28,942 bases of DNA from a virus. This document shows positions 19,002 to 26,837 of the stretch, one piece after another. A program made the translations under genes and the position numbers. Below the pieces are notes generated by a model. It worked only from the letters and a program-made list of their open reading frames with translations, searched no databases and was not told the DNA's origin. Location of the stretch: IMG/VR virus record IMGVR_UViG_3300043444_000198, positions 1-28,942 of that record. One strand, 5' to 3'. Each line of letters begins with the position of its first letter. Position 1 is the stretch's first letter.

Positions 19002-19013
19002 CTTATATTGCAA
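19002..19013 (-). promoter_or_regulatory. Start-proximal structural gene motif, copy 3
   Basis: TTGCAATATAAG on the minus strand, 2 nt before the ATG of the gp10-like gene. It begins directly after the TGA of the tail-terminator-like gene, so the whole intergenic gap consists of the motif. Confidence 0.6.
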
Positions 19014-19463
19014 TCAGTTGCCGATTTGTTTAGGAATCTGACAATCGGTCCAGGAATCCATGGTGAATGTGATGGTCATCAACCAACCAGCAGCGTAGTC
19101 GAGAAGGTCATTGTTGAGCGGCACCAAAGCTGGAACACCAACCACATCAAAATCGCGATCATTGTCATTGAAAGTATAGTTCAAATACAAGTCCATCAAT
19201 ATCTGATGGCAATCACTCAAGATGGTGTTGATATTTGCACGGTCCTTTTGGATGATGTCGAAGCAATAAATCTCAAGCGTGAAGTCATTGGTGTTCTCGG
19301 TTGGAATCGCATCCACTGGCACGATGTACACAATCGGATACTTCTCATCCTTGGTGGCGAAGTTGAAGAGCTGCTCTTTGAAGTCAGAGCCCACCTTTTT
19401 GACTTGGAGATGGGCGTTATAGAATGCAATGATTTCGTTGACGAGTGCTTGATAGCTTATCAT
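19014..19463 (-). CDS. Probable tail terminator protein
   Basis: A 149-aa protein beginning MISYQALVNEIIAFYNAHLQ. An alpha-then-beta order (helix 3-18, then YPIVYIVPVDA, DFTLEIYCFDIIQ, INTILSDCHQILMDLYLNY, then LLDYAAGWLMTITFTMDS) is the pattern of tail terminators (gpU-like), which cap the tail tube under the neck. It overlaps the tape measure stop by 4 nt. Alternative: another small neck or minor tail protein. Confidence 0.58.
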   Translation of the reverse strand: MISYQALVNEIIAFYNAHLQVKKVGSDFKEQLFNFATKDEKYPIVYIVPVDAIPTENTNDFTLEIYCFDIIQKDRANINTILSDCHQILMDLYLNYTFNDNDRDFDVVGVPALVPLNNDLLDYAAGWLMTITFTMDSWTDCQIPKQIGN

Positions 19464-21370
19464 AGTACTGAATTTTTCATGATTTTGTTGACCTTGTTCT
19501 GTGTGGCTGTTATCTCGGTCTCAGATACCACAGCGGTGACAGTGATGTTCTGACTTGACTCCATAGATTGAGGAGCTCCAGCGTTGTTGGCTGCGTTGCC
19601 TTGACCGAATAGGTTACCAGGTACGAATGAAGGAACGGCTGAGTTGCCTACATTGGCAGAACCTCCACCTCCACCTCCAGCACTTGGAGTCTGAACCGAT
19701 GCACCACCACCACCCATGAATTTGGATATTGATGATGCCACGATTGTACCGATTGAAGTTGCTGCACGAATCTTGGCACCGGCAGCAGCAGCTGAAGCGA
19801 GTGCGAGACCACCATCAGGCAATGCTTTCCACAATGGGTTGGCATAGTATCCAGATATCTCCTTCTGTGTGTTGACTATGATTTCACCGATGGCGAGTGC
19901 TTTGTCAACCAAGAAGAGTGCGTTGGCGAGCTTCTTGTTCTCACCAGCCAATTCAGTGAGTCCAGCGATGAGGCCTTTTGCTGCTCCGAGTTTAGCTTGA
20001 GCGAGCTCTTCCTCTGCTACGAGGACAGCCGCATTGTATTTCTGCTGTTCCTCAAATGAAGCCATGTTCCCCTCACCTTGAATCTGAAGAGATTTGGTTC
20101 GGGTGTCGACCAATGTAGATACGATGCTTCTCGCTGTCTTGGTAGCAAGCATCTCATTGTTTTCAGAATCTTCCTTTCTGATGTTATTTATCTCAAGAGA
20201 TTGAGCTTTCTCAAGTGCTGTGATATCAAGATTATATTTTTTAGCCTCTGCAATCAGTGCTGCATATTTGGCTTTTGTATCATCGATTTCAACTTGAGTT
20301 TGCGTCTTGGTTGAGTCAGTCAGTAGTTTGTTGGCTGCTGTGATTTCTTTTTGAATCGCTGCTCTTCCTTCCTTGTATGCTTTAGCTGCTGCCTCTCTCT
20401 TGGCTTTTGCTTCTTCTGCTGCCTTGTCAGCCGCCGCTTTTGCTTCAGCTTGGTCAGCAATCTCAATCAGCTTGCGCTCTTTCGAACCATCCTTGATGAT
20501 TTTGTTCTCCTCCTCGATGCGCTTACGTAATGCCTTTCGTCTCTCGATGCTGTCTTTGTCAGACAAGCCCTTGAGTTCTGCGTATTCACTGCGAGCATCT
20601 GCCAATCTTTTCTTGGCTGCATCGCTGATGGATTTGGATTTGTCAAGCTCGAGCTTTGTGGTATCCTTACCAGCTGCTTTGGCTTTTGCAATCTCGATAT
20701 CGTACTGGTCTGAGATGGCAGCAGTGCGCTTCTCTGATGACTTGAATGCCTTCTCATTGGCTTTCTCCATCGTGCGAGCGTTCTCCTCTGCTGCATAGCT
20801 TGTGAGCCCGAGCCAATCGGTCAGCTCCTTGAATGCATCGATGAGCAAGTTGATGGGAGTCATCAAGAAGTCAATGGCTTTTTGTAGCACACCAATCTTA
20901 TTCAACCATACACCAATGGCAACCACAATGGCTGTGATTACAGCAGAGAGCAAGAAGATGGGGTTGGTTAGAATCTGCGCTCCGAGCTTAACGAATGCGC
21001 CACCCATAGTGGTAACAGTACTCGTGAGCCCTTTCATTGATTTGCTGATGTCCTGAGCATTCAATCCGCCAAGTGACTTGCTGAATACCTTCGCTTTTTC
21101 AGATGCCTCTTCGAAGTCGAGTGACATCAATGAGTCACGGATGCCACCAAATGAGTTGCTGATTTGTTCGAATTTCGAACCAGATGCGAACACATTCACA
21201 GCATCATTTGCATCCTTAATCCTATCCGCTACCTCACCAGCTCTGGCAGCGAGAGCCGCCATTTGTTCCGGGTCAGATGCTTCAGCAATGGCTGCCTTGA
21301 GTGATCGTAGCTCTGCCTTTAGTGACTGAACACCCGAGAGCTTGAGAGGTATTTCTATTTCATTAGCCAT
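19460..21370 (-). CDS. Tape measure protein
   Basis: A 636-aa protein with the usual tape measure layout: N-terminal helices rich in Ala and Leu (residues 10-60), a hydrophobic segment (133-156, ILTNPIFLLSAVITAIVVAIGVWL), a long Lys/Glu/Ala-rich coiled-coil region (about 190-480) and a Gly/Ser/Ala-rich C-terminal region (SISKFMGGGGAS ... AGGGGGGSAN). At about 0.15 nm per residue this predicts a tail of near 95 nm (family rule, not measured). It supports a siphovirus with a moderately short tail. It overlaps its neighbours by 4 and 8 nt. Confidence 0.9.
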   Translation of the reverse strand: MANEIEIPLKLSGVQSLKAELRSLKAAIAEASDPEQMAALAARAGEVADRIKDANDAVNVFASGSKFEQISNSFGGIRDSLMSLDFEEASEKAKVFSKSLGGLNAQDISKSMKGLTSTVTTMGGAFVKLGAQILTNPIFLLSAVITAIVVAIGVWLNKIGVLQKAIDFLMTPINLLIDAFKELTDWLGLTSYAAEENARTMEKANEKAFKSSEKRTAAISDQYDIEIAKAKAAGKDTTKLELDKSKSISDAAKKRLADARSEYAELKGLSDKDSIERRKALRKRIEEENKIIKDGSKERKLIEIADQAEAKAAADKAAEEAKAKREAAAKAYKEGRAAIQKEITAANKLLTDSTKTQTQVEIDDTKAKYAALIAEAKKYNLDITALEKAQSLEINNIRKEDSENNEMLATKTARSIVSTLVDTRTKSLQIQGEGNMASFEEQQKYNAAVLVAEEELAQAKLGAAKGLIAGLTELAGENKKLANALFLVDKALAIGEIIVNTQKEISGYYANPLWKALPDGGLALASAAAAGAKIRAATSIGTIVASSISKFMGGGGASVQTPSAGGGGGGSANVGNSAVPSFVPGNLFGQGNAANNAGAPQSMESSQNITVTAVVSETEITATQNKVNKIMKNSVL

Positions 21371-24098
21371 ATATTCTGACTTCGATTGGTGAGTTGTTTA
21401 AAAAATCATCTGACAGCTCATATCCTATCTCTCCGCTCATTTCGAATCCATTCGCCAATGTGCTGACAGATATGTTGCCATCGCTGTTGATATATGCTGT
21501 GACGTTTGCACGCCTATCTACATTGCCAATTATGACAAAAGTGTTTAGAGCATCGAATGGGTTGGTCGGTGTGCCGAGATATTCTCCAGCTCCGACTCGA
21601 GTCCAGGTGATTTCTCCGATGTTGTCAGCCAATACCACTGCGCTCGGTACATCAGTTCCGCTCTGCGTTAGTAGTGCCACATAAGTCTGCGCCACAGCAG
21701 CCGCTCCATTGATTCGAGGTGTGATGATTCCGTCCTCCTGAAGCGTCTTGTTGTCACCGATGACCAAGCCACGCAGACCATCACCGATGTTGTTGCCGGT
21801 ACCACGCACGATGACATCGATGCCAGAGAGGTTGACATTCGCCTCTGTTGATCGTGTTTCGAGATTTGACTCACGAGATGCAGCAGTGATGGGTGGTGAG
21901 ACGGGTGTGCCTGGATTCGTTACGAATGGAGCGAGCTCAATCTCGGTGTCGATGCTGATGAGTTCCACCTTGGTTGGCACCTCTGCGTTGGCATCATAGT
22001 CGATGACCTTGTTGATGTTCCACCATGAGTTGTCGATGCGAATCTTGTCATTGAGCTTGAGCGTCTGAATGTCTGCCTCGGTCAAATGGAAGTAAGCCAC
22101 CAACATCTTGCCCACATTTATTTGGTTGACTGTTCTGCGCCAGTACAGATTGTACAGATTGTTGGCAGTCAGTGTGCTCGGTGTATAATAGTAGTAATCG
22201 CACGTTGCGAAGTTGATGTCGAAGGTCGGTGTGAGCGCATCATCGAAGTGACCGAGCATCGGGTAAACAGTGAGACCGAGCTCACCAGTTGTGCCGTATT
22301 CAATCAAATCCCATGAGCCGCACGATTGCTCGCCACCATCATACAAGATGCGGATGTTGGTCTTTGGTGCTTCACCATTCAAGGATGGCACATAGGCATC
22401 GAATGAAGTGGCAACCACTGGAGTCGGTGAGAAGATGAGCTCCTTGGTGTCGGTATCCTTCACATACTCGTTGTCAAAGGTGTACTCGAGCTGACCATAA
22501 ATCTCATCGGTCATTTGAGTGTACACCACATTCGGAGAGTCATTGTCTGCCTTGTAGGTGAGCTTGAGCTTCTTGCTCGTTAGGTCTGGAAGGAAGATGA
22601 GATTCTGCTCTCTGTCCTTCATCAGCTTCTGCGACCAATCCTTCTCTGCTCCGCTGTCATAGTATTCGTCACGATGGCGAAGGATGAGCTTGTTGGGTTG
22701 GTCTGTGTCCGTATCAGCGTACAGATTGTACATCTGGAAGATAGACTTCACATAGTCGCTCTGCTTGATTTTGAGCGGCACATATTGGTTGATGTCCAGG
22801 ATGCCACCAATCACTTGGATGTTGGCTGTTGGAAGGATGCGCACTCGAAGGCTGTTGACCTTGAATACCGAGTATACTGGGTCGGGTGCTGGTGTGTATG
22901 GGAAGGTTGTATTTGTGAACCACGCAGTGAATTGCTGCTGCACTCCGATTTGAATCTTGAGCTCATCGGCTGCAAGAATCTCTTGAGAGCCAGATGCGTT
23001 CTGCATTGCAATCAAGCCTCCCGTTTTTATGCCTGATGCTGCTGGTGTGAAGTTATGGATGCCTGGAGCAAGTGTAAATTGCGTGCCTATGATTTGAGTA
23101 TTTGCAACATTCGATACCTGGTCTTGATATCCTTCCACGCTCACAGCTATTCTTGGTCTTGCAGTGTATGCGTTGTACATATTGTACACATCCACGGTAT
23201 TGGTGTTGTCAACATAGAACTCATAGTTGACTTCATACTCGATGGTGTATCCCTCTCCAGCTGCCGAGCTCGTGGTGATTGGTATGGTGTAGACTCCAGT
23301 TGTTGGATTGAATGAGCCTTGCACGTCAGTGATTTCAGTCCATCCGGTGACGTCATCATAAGAGCCGAATGAGTTGGTGAGAGTCTGCTGCTCTATGCCA
23401 TTGATGGTTGCCTCCACCAAATAATCAGCGGTGTCTAATGTGTTGCTGTCCCCATTGTATGGGATGAGCAGCTTGTCGAATCGAGCCGCAGCCAAGTCAC
23501 TCCACTCGTACTGAAAGCCAGCAGTGGCGAAGATGCGGTCAAGGTATGTCTTAGCGTAGATGGCTGGCTTCATCTGGCGCACGTTGTAGATGTTGTCGGT
23601 GTCGTATGGCAGCACATACTTGAAGCCGTCAGTGATCGTGTTGTTGAATGTGTTCACGATGTCAGCAGCCGAAAAGGTATGGTTGAGGTCAGTGAAGTCC
23701 AGGTCAGTCAGGTCCTTGTTGGCGATGGCTGTGAAGAACTCCACCCTCGTGTCCTTGATGAGGACCTCATACTCGACAGCTTGCTCATAGGCATCTGTTT
23801 GCTGATTCTTGTTGACCGATAGCAACTGAAGCAGCGCATCCTCCATGATGGGAACGTTGTTCTGAATCACACTGCACTTTGTCAGTGCATTGATGTCGAA
23901 TGTACCAGCGGAGATATTAACATCATAGTAGTGATTGAGCAGCTCGTGGTTGTTCTTGCTGCCAACCAAAGTGATGGTCTTGGAGAACGCTCCGCTGCGC
24001 TTGGTGAGGTCACGAATGTCCCCGACTGCGAAGTTCAAAGGAAAGACAGTTCCCTCCTTCACATCGAGGAATCCATTCTCAAGTTGTATTCTAACCAT
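21363..24098 (-). CDS. Large distal tail/baseplate protein
   Basis: A 911-aa beta-rich protein beginning MVRIQLENGFLDVKEGTVFPLNF. The N-terminal GTVFPLNFAVGDIRDLTKRSGAFSKTITLVGSKNN is a marker of tail proteins that follow the tape measure gene in Bacteroidetes phages. The middle has tail-hub-like segments (RRTVNQINVGKMLVAYFHLTEADIQTLKLNDKIRI near 710-745). The C-terminal 150 residues (SNLETRSTEANVNLSGIDVIVRG ...) look like a fibre or collagen-like beta domain. It probably combines tail hub and baseplate roles. It overlaps the tape measure by 8 nt, and its start codon lies inside the end of the 482-aa gene. Confidence 0.78.
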   Translation of the reverse strand: MVRIQLENGFLDVKEGTVFPLNFAVGDIRDLTKRSGAFSKTITLVGSKNNHELLNHYYDVNISAGTFDINALTKCSVIQNNVPIMEDALLQLLSVNKNQQTDAYEQAVEYEVLIKDTRVEFFTAIANKDLTDLDFTDLNHTFSAADIVNTFNNTITDGFKYVLPYDTDNIYNVRQMKPAIYAKTYLDRIFATAGFQYEWSDLAAARFDKLLIPYNGDSNTLDTADYLVEATINGIEQQTLTNSFGSYDDVTGWTEITDVQGSFNPTTGVYTIPITTSSAAGEGYTIEYEVNYEFYVDNTNTVDVYNMYNAYTARPRIAVSVEGYQDQVSNVANTQIIGTQFTLAPGIHNFTPAASGIKTGGLIAMQNASGSQEILAADELKIQIGVQQQFTAWFTNTTFPYTPAPDPVYSVFKVNSLRVRILPTANIQVIGGILDINQYVPLKIKQSDYVKSIFQMYNLYADTDTDQPNKLILRHRDEYYDSGAEKDWSQKLMKDREQNLIFLPDLTSKKLKLTYKADNDSPNVVYTQMTDEIYGQLEYTFDNEYVKDTDTKELIFSPTPVVATSFDAYVPSLNGEAPKTNIRILYDGGEQSCGSWDLIEYGTTGELGLTVYPMLGHFDDALTPTFDINFATCDYYYYTPSTLTANNLYNLYWRRTVNQINVGKMLVAYFHLTEADIQTLKLNDKIRIDNSWWNINKVIDYDANAEVPTKVELISIDTEIELAPFVTNPGTPVSPPITAASRESNLETRSTEANVNLSGIDVIVRGTGNNIGDGLRGLVIGDNKTLQEDGIITPRINGAAAVAQTYVALLTQSGTDVPSAVVLADNIGEITWTRVGAGEYLGTPTNPFDALNTFVIIGNVDRRANVTAYINSDGNISVSTLANGFEMSGEIGYELSDDFLNNSPIEVRIYG

Positions 24099-25539
24099 TT
24101 ACGTTGTCCTGGTTTGCGAAGCGCACGCTAATTGAGTGGCGCATCAAGTTCTTATTGCGTTGATTGAGCATCTCATAGCTGTTGTTTTCAACAATGACTG
24201 GTTGATAACTGCTGCTCGATGGCACCAAATCATCTCCACAAGTGTAGGTCACTGACTTGATGAATACTTGAGGTGATGTGACCAGCTCTTCAAAGTAGGT
24301 CGCCATCTCTTGAGTCATCCAGTTGGTGTTGAGGTCCATGCGCTTGATGACGTTGATGTTGTATGTGTTGAAGCCAAAGTCCTCTGTGGTGTATGTCCAC
24401 TCATCTGATGCGTTGACATAGCCTATCACATCTCTATTGTACATCTCACGAGTCACATCTCCACGCTCGTATGCTCGAAGCTGGAAGGCAAATGATGACC
24501 ATGAGCCGAGTCGGTCCAAGAATAGCAAGTGATGCTCTGTGATGGATGCACGTCTGTCCAGATAGATGCGGTACTTGACCGAGTCTTGCTGTGACAATGT
24601 GGCTCCGTTGTTGAACCATACGTCATACCACTCAACTGTTGCATCGATGAGCGAGCCAGTGCCGACCAATGTGCCATAGTTATTCGGACCAACTGGCACC
24701 TGGAGGATGTCATCCAGCGATGCTGTTGCCTTATAGAATGAAGCTCCATTGCTGTTCTCAAATAGGATTCTGTCAGAGCCTTTCGGGTTGACCAGGTTGA
24801 GATACAAGTCTTGACCGAGAGTGCAATAAAAATTTGTTTGCGGTTGGTTCGTCAGCCACATCGATGTCGATGCATTGAGCTTGTAATCGAGATAGTCATA
24901 TGCTGTCCAATCTGCCCATCTGAAGGCTCCATTGAACACCATCTTGTTAACAAATGTAGTGATATCCCTGGTGATTGTCTTGCGCTTGTCAGCGTAGCTC
25001 ACCGAGCCATCGATTGTCGCACTTGTGATCGTGGACCAGTTGACGTTGACAACGAATGCCGAGCCCGTTGCGCTGACCACGGTGTGCAGTCCTTCGAGCT
25101 GTGGGTTCGCCACTCCACCATCAGCTTGTGTGATGATGACCTGGTCTCCAGCAGCGAATGAGTTGGTGACGTTTATCTGCACGCTACCACTCGCATCAGT
25201 GAGGCTGCTCGTATAGGCTACCTCATAGACGTACTCTTCACCGACCTTGACATCGTATGCATAGAATGAATTCGGTGCGCCATAGTTGGATGTGAGCTCT
25301 GTATCGAGGTCCCAGCTCACTTGGTTCTGGAGCAGCTTGGAGAGGTCCTCCTCGCCATAGCCAGTGCCATAGGTTGGAAGAACTTTGTACTCTGCTATCT
25401 TGTTGGCAGTGCCTGACTCATAGACATCGAAAATGTAGCGGAAGCCAGTGAGGTTCTTGTTGGTTGAATCAACGATGAACTTCACCGGGTTGTATGCCGG
25501 TGTGATGACTTGAGGAGCTGCTATTGTTGTTTGCGCCAT
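24091..25539 (-). CDS. Tail/virion protein with inserted beta domain, 482 aa
   Basis: A 482-aa beta-rich protein beginning MAQTTIAAPQVITPAYNPVKFIVDS. It is rich in Asn, Tyr, Thr and Trp, and has recurring aromatic strands (EWTYTTEDFGFNTYNINVIKRMD), as in baseplate or fibre proteins. Residues about 113-190 (ASGSVQINVTNSFAAGDQVIITQ ... TIDGSVSYADKRKTI) read as a separate small beta domain inserted in the chain, a likely variable module. The gene lies between the tail fibre block and the large distal tail gene. Exact virion position is unknown. Confidence 0.72.
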   Translation of the reverse strand: MAQTTIAAPQVITPAYNPVKFIVDSTNKNLTGFRYIFDVYESGTANKIAEYKVLPTYGTGYGEEDLSKLLQNQVSWDLDTELTSNYGAPNSFYAYDVKVGEEYVYEVAYTSSLTDASGSVQINVTNSFAAGDQVIITQADGGVANPQLEGLHTVVSATGSAFVVNVNWSTITSATIDGSVSYADKRKTITRDITTFVNKMVFNGAFRWADWTAYDYLDYKLNASTSMWLTNQPQTNFYCTLGQDLYLNLVNPKGSDRILFENSNGASFYKATASLDDILQVPVGPNNYGTLVGTGSLIDATVEWYDVWFNNGATLSQQDSVKYRIYLDRRASITEHHLLFLDRLGSWSSFAFQLRAYERGDVTREMYNRDVIGYVNASDEWTYTTEDFGFNTYNINVIKRMDLNTNWMTQEMATYFEELVTSPQVFIKSVTYTCGDDLVPSSSSYQPVIVENNSYEMLNQRNKNLMRHSISVRFANQDNVNG

Positions 25540-25694
25540 TACTCACCTTTTAGTGCTTTCAACTCATTGTACATCGCAAGAAGTTCAGCCTCTTTTTGGG
25601 CAATCAATTCCTCTTGAGTTGGTTCGTTTACCTCGATAAACTCAACTCTTACAAGTCCGTTCTCATCGTATATTTCATTTCTTACTTGTGCCAT
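25539..25694 (-). CDS. Small coiled-coil protein, 51 aa, in tail fibre block
   Basis: A 51-aa protein beginning MAQVRNEIYDENGLVRVEFIEV and ending YNELKALKGE. A short beta start is followed by a helix (TQEELIAQKEAELLAMYNELKAL) that should form a coiled coil. Its stop TAA shares one base with the start of the 482-aa gene. Such small proteins often lie next to tail fibre genes and may serve as fibre chaperones or trimerisation parts; the role is inferred from position. Confidence 0.7.
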   Translation of the reverse strand: MAQVRNEIYDENGLVRVEFIEVNEPTQEELIAQKEAELLAMYNELKALKGE

Positions 25695-25698
25695 AGTA

Positions 25699-26391
25699 TT
25701 ATGCTATAATTAATTGAACTCCAGGTACTGCACCACTTACAACTTCTGTAGGTGTGCCAAATGTAGATGGAAAACTACCAAATGTTTGGTCTGTTCTATA
25801 AGCATATACACACCCTATTGGAGACGCTGTGCTGCTTTTTATATTTATTAAAGCTGTTGGAGTAAAACCTGCAATAATTTGATTGGAGCTATAATGTACT
25901 GCCAACCAGTAAACCGTGCCTGCTGTAAATGTTTGAGATGTTGTGGCTGTTTTTAAGCCAGTTGTAGAACAGTCTAAATTTGAACTTTCGTAAATTTTGT
26001 TATTAGGCACATTTATTAAATTATCAAATATCAAAATCCTTGCATTTGAGCCGATCATTAATGTATTTACCTTTAATCTTATTGCGCTTATAGTTATGGT
26101 TTTGCTTGGTATAAAAGGAAATGTGAAACATCTATTGGCAACACCAGTTGCGTTTGTTTCACTATTTATTGGTATTGATGTGGGGTTGATAGCTACTCCA
26201 GAAGCAGTAGGGAAAATATAATTTCCAAAAGTAATGCCCCCTCCACCACTCGCAGCGGCAATAATTTCAGCTCCTGTGATTGACTTGGTTGTATACGTTC
26301 CACCTCCAGCATCCTCACTAATTTCGAGTAGGTCAGTGCTTGCAAGGTTCGCTCCTTTGGGCGTTAGTTCACTTATTTTAATGTTTGCCAT
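25699..26391 (-). CDS. Probable tail fibre/receptor-binding protein
   Basis: A 230-aa protein. The N-terminus MANIKISELTPKGANLASTDLLEISEDAGGGTYTTKSITGAEII is the typical adaptor segment of phage fibres in Bacteroidetes phages, followed by a Gly-rich hinge (AASGGGGITFGN). Residues 55-230 form a beta-rich tip with many Ser, Thr, Ile and Asn, with no recognised enzymatic motif. The tip DNA is clearly more AT-rich than the flanking tail genes, which suggests horizontal exchange of the receptor-binding end. It probably sets host range. Confidence 0.72.
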   Translation of the reverse strand: MANIKISELTPKGANLASTDLLEISEDAGGGTYTTKSITGAEIIAAASGGGGITFGNYIFPTASGVAINPTSIPINSETNATGVANRCFTFPFIPSKTITISAIRLKVNTLMIGSNARILIFDNLINVPNNKIYESSNLDCSTTGLKTATTSQTFTAGTVYWLAVHYSSNQIIAGFTPTALINIKSSTASPIGCVYAYRTDQTFGSFPSTFGTPTEVVSGAVPGVQLIIA

Positions 26392-26392
26392 C

Positions 26393-26533
26393 TTATTCTA
26401 TTATTCGTTTTCCGTTATATTCTGTTAGTCTGTGGTCGCCACTTTCGGTCAGCCTTATGCCCAAACCATCAGCAGCCGTATGGTAAAGCCATCGAGTGGT
26501 GTTGTATAGCGATATTGCGAAGCCGTACATCAT
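26393..26533 (-). CDS. Small protein with LTESGDHRLTE motif, 46 aa
   Basis: A 46-aa ORF starting MMYGFAISLYNTTRWLY (second Met 3 nt later). The end GIRLTESGDHRLTEYNGKRIIE has a repeated LTE pattern like short ITEDG/LTE-type repeats in small phage tail-fibre-associated proteins. It overlaps the stop of the upstream 90-aa gene by 4 nt and ends 1 nt before the fibre gene start. The tight spacing supports a real gene that is probably attached to or needed for the fibre. Confidence 0.6.
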   Translation of the reverse strand: MMYGFAISLYNTTRWLYHTAADGLGIRLTESGDHRLTEYNGKRIIE

Positions 26534-26802
26534 CCAAGTACCAAAGCTACTGAACCACTTGTGAGCTGAAGTCCGCTGAACTGAACGTCATTGATTGGGG
26601 TGATGATGGTGCCTGGCTTGATTGCGATGGCAGCATTCTGAATGTATGTTGACTTGGCATCTGTGCCAGCCACTTTGATTGAGCTGAAGATTGTATCCTC
26701 CAACACAACAATGGCATCAATGGTCTTAGTGACTTCATCTGTGCCATTGACCACATATGTGCCCATGTTGCCAGCGATTTCTCCGAGTAGGTTTGTTGAC
26801 AT
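26530..26802 (-). CDS. Small virion-associated protein, 90 aa
   Basis: A 90-aa protein beginning MSTNLLGEIAGNMGTYVVNG. The pattern DAIVVLEDTIFSSIKVAGTDAKSTYIQNAAIAIKPGTIITPINDVQFSGLQLTSGSVALVLG is a beta-rich repeat-like fold resembling small proteins found near tail fibre genes of Bacteroidetes phages. It probably forms a trimeric or decorating part of the tail or head. It is the first gene after the large terminase and is preceded by the start-proximal motif. Confidence 0.66.
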   Translation of the reverse strand: MSTNLLGEIAGNMGTYVVNGTDEVTKTIDAIVVLEDTIFSSIKVAGTDAKSTYIQNAAIAIKPGTIITPINDVQFSGLQLTSGSVALVLG

Positions 26803-26809
26803 AGTTTTC

Positions 26810-26820
26810 TTTATATTGCA
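26810..26820 (-). promoter_or_regulatory. Start-proximal structural gene motif, copy 4 (variant)
   Basis: TGCAATATAAA on the minus strand, 7 nt before the ATG of the 90-aa gene. It shares the TGCAATATAA core with the other three copies but is CTGC- instead of TTGC- and ends in A before G. Confidence 0.5.
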
Positions 26821-26837
26821 GAAAGGCAGCCAAATGT

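Noticed and set aside
18993-19553. 186-aa plus-strand ORF
   Set aside because: Antisense to the tail-terminator-like gene and the end of the tape measure. It does not continue the plus-strand chaperone pair and lacks a leader.
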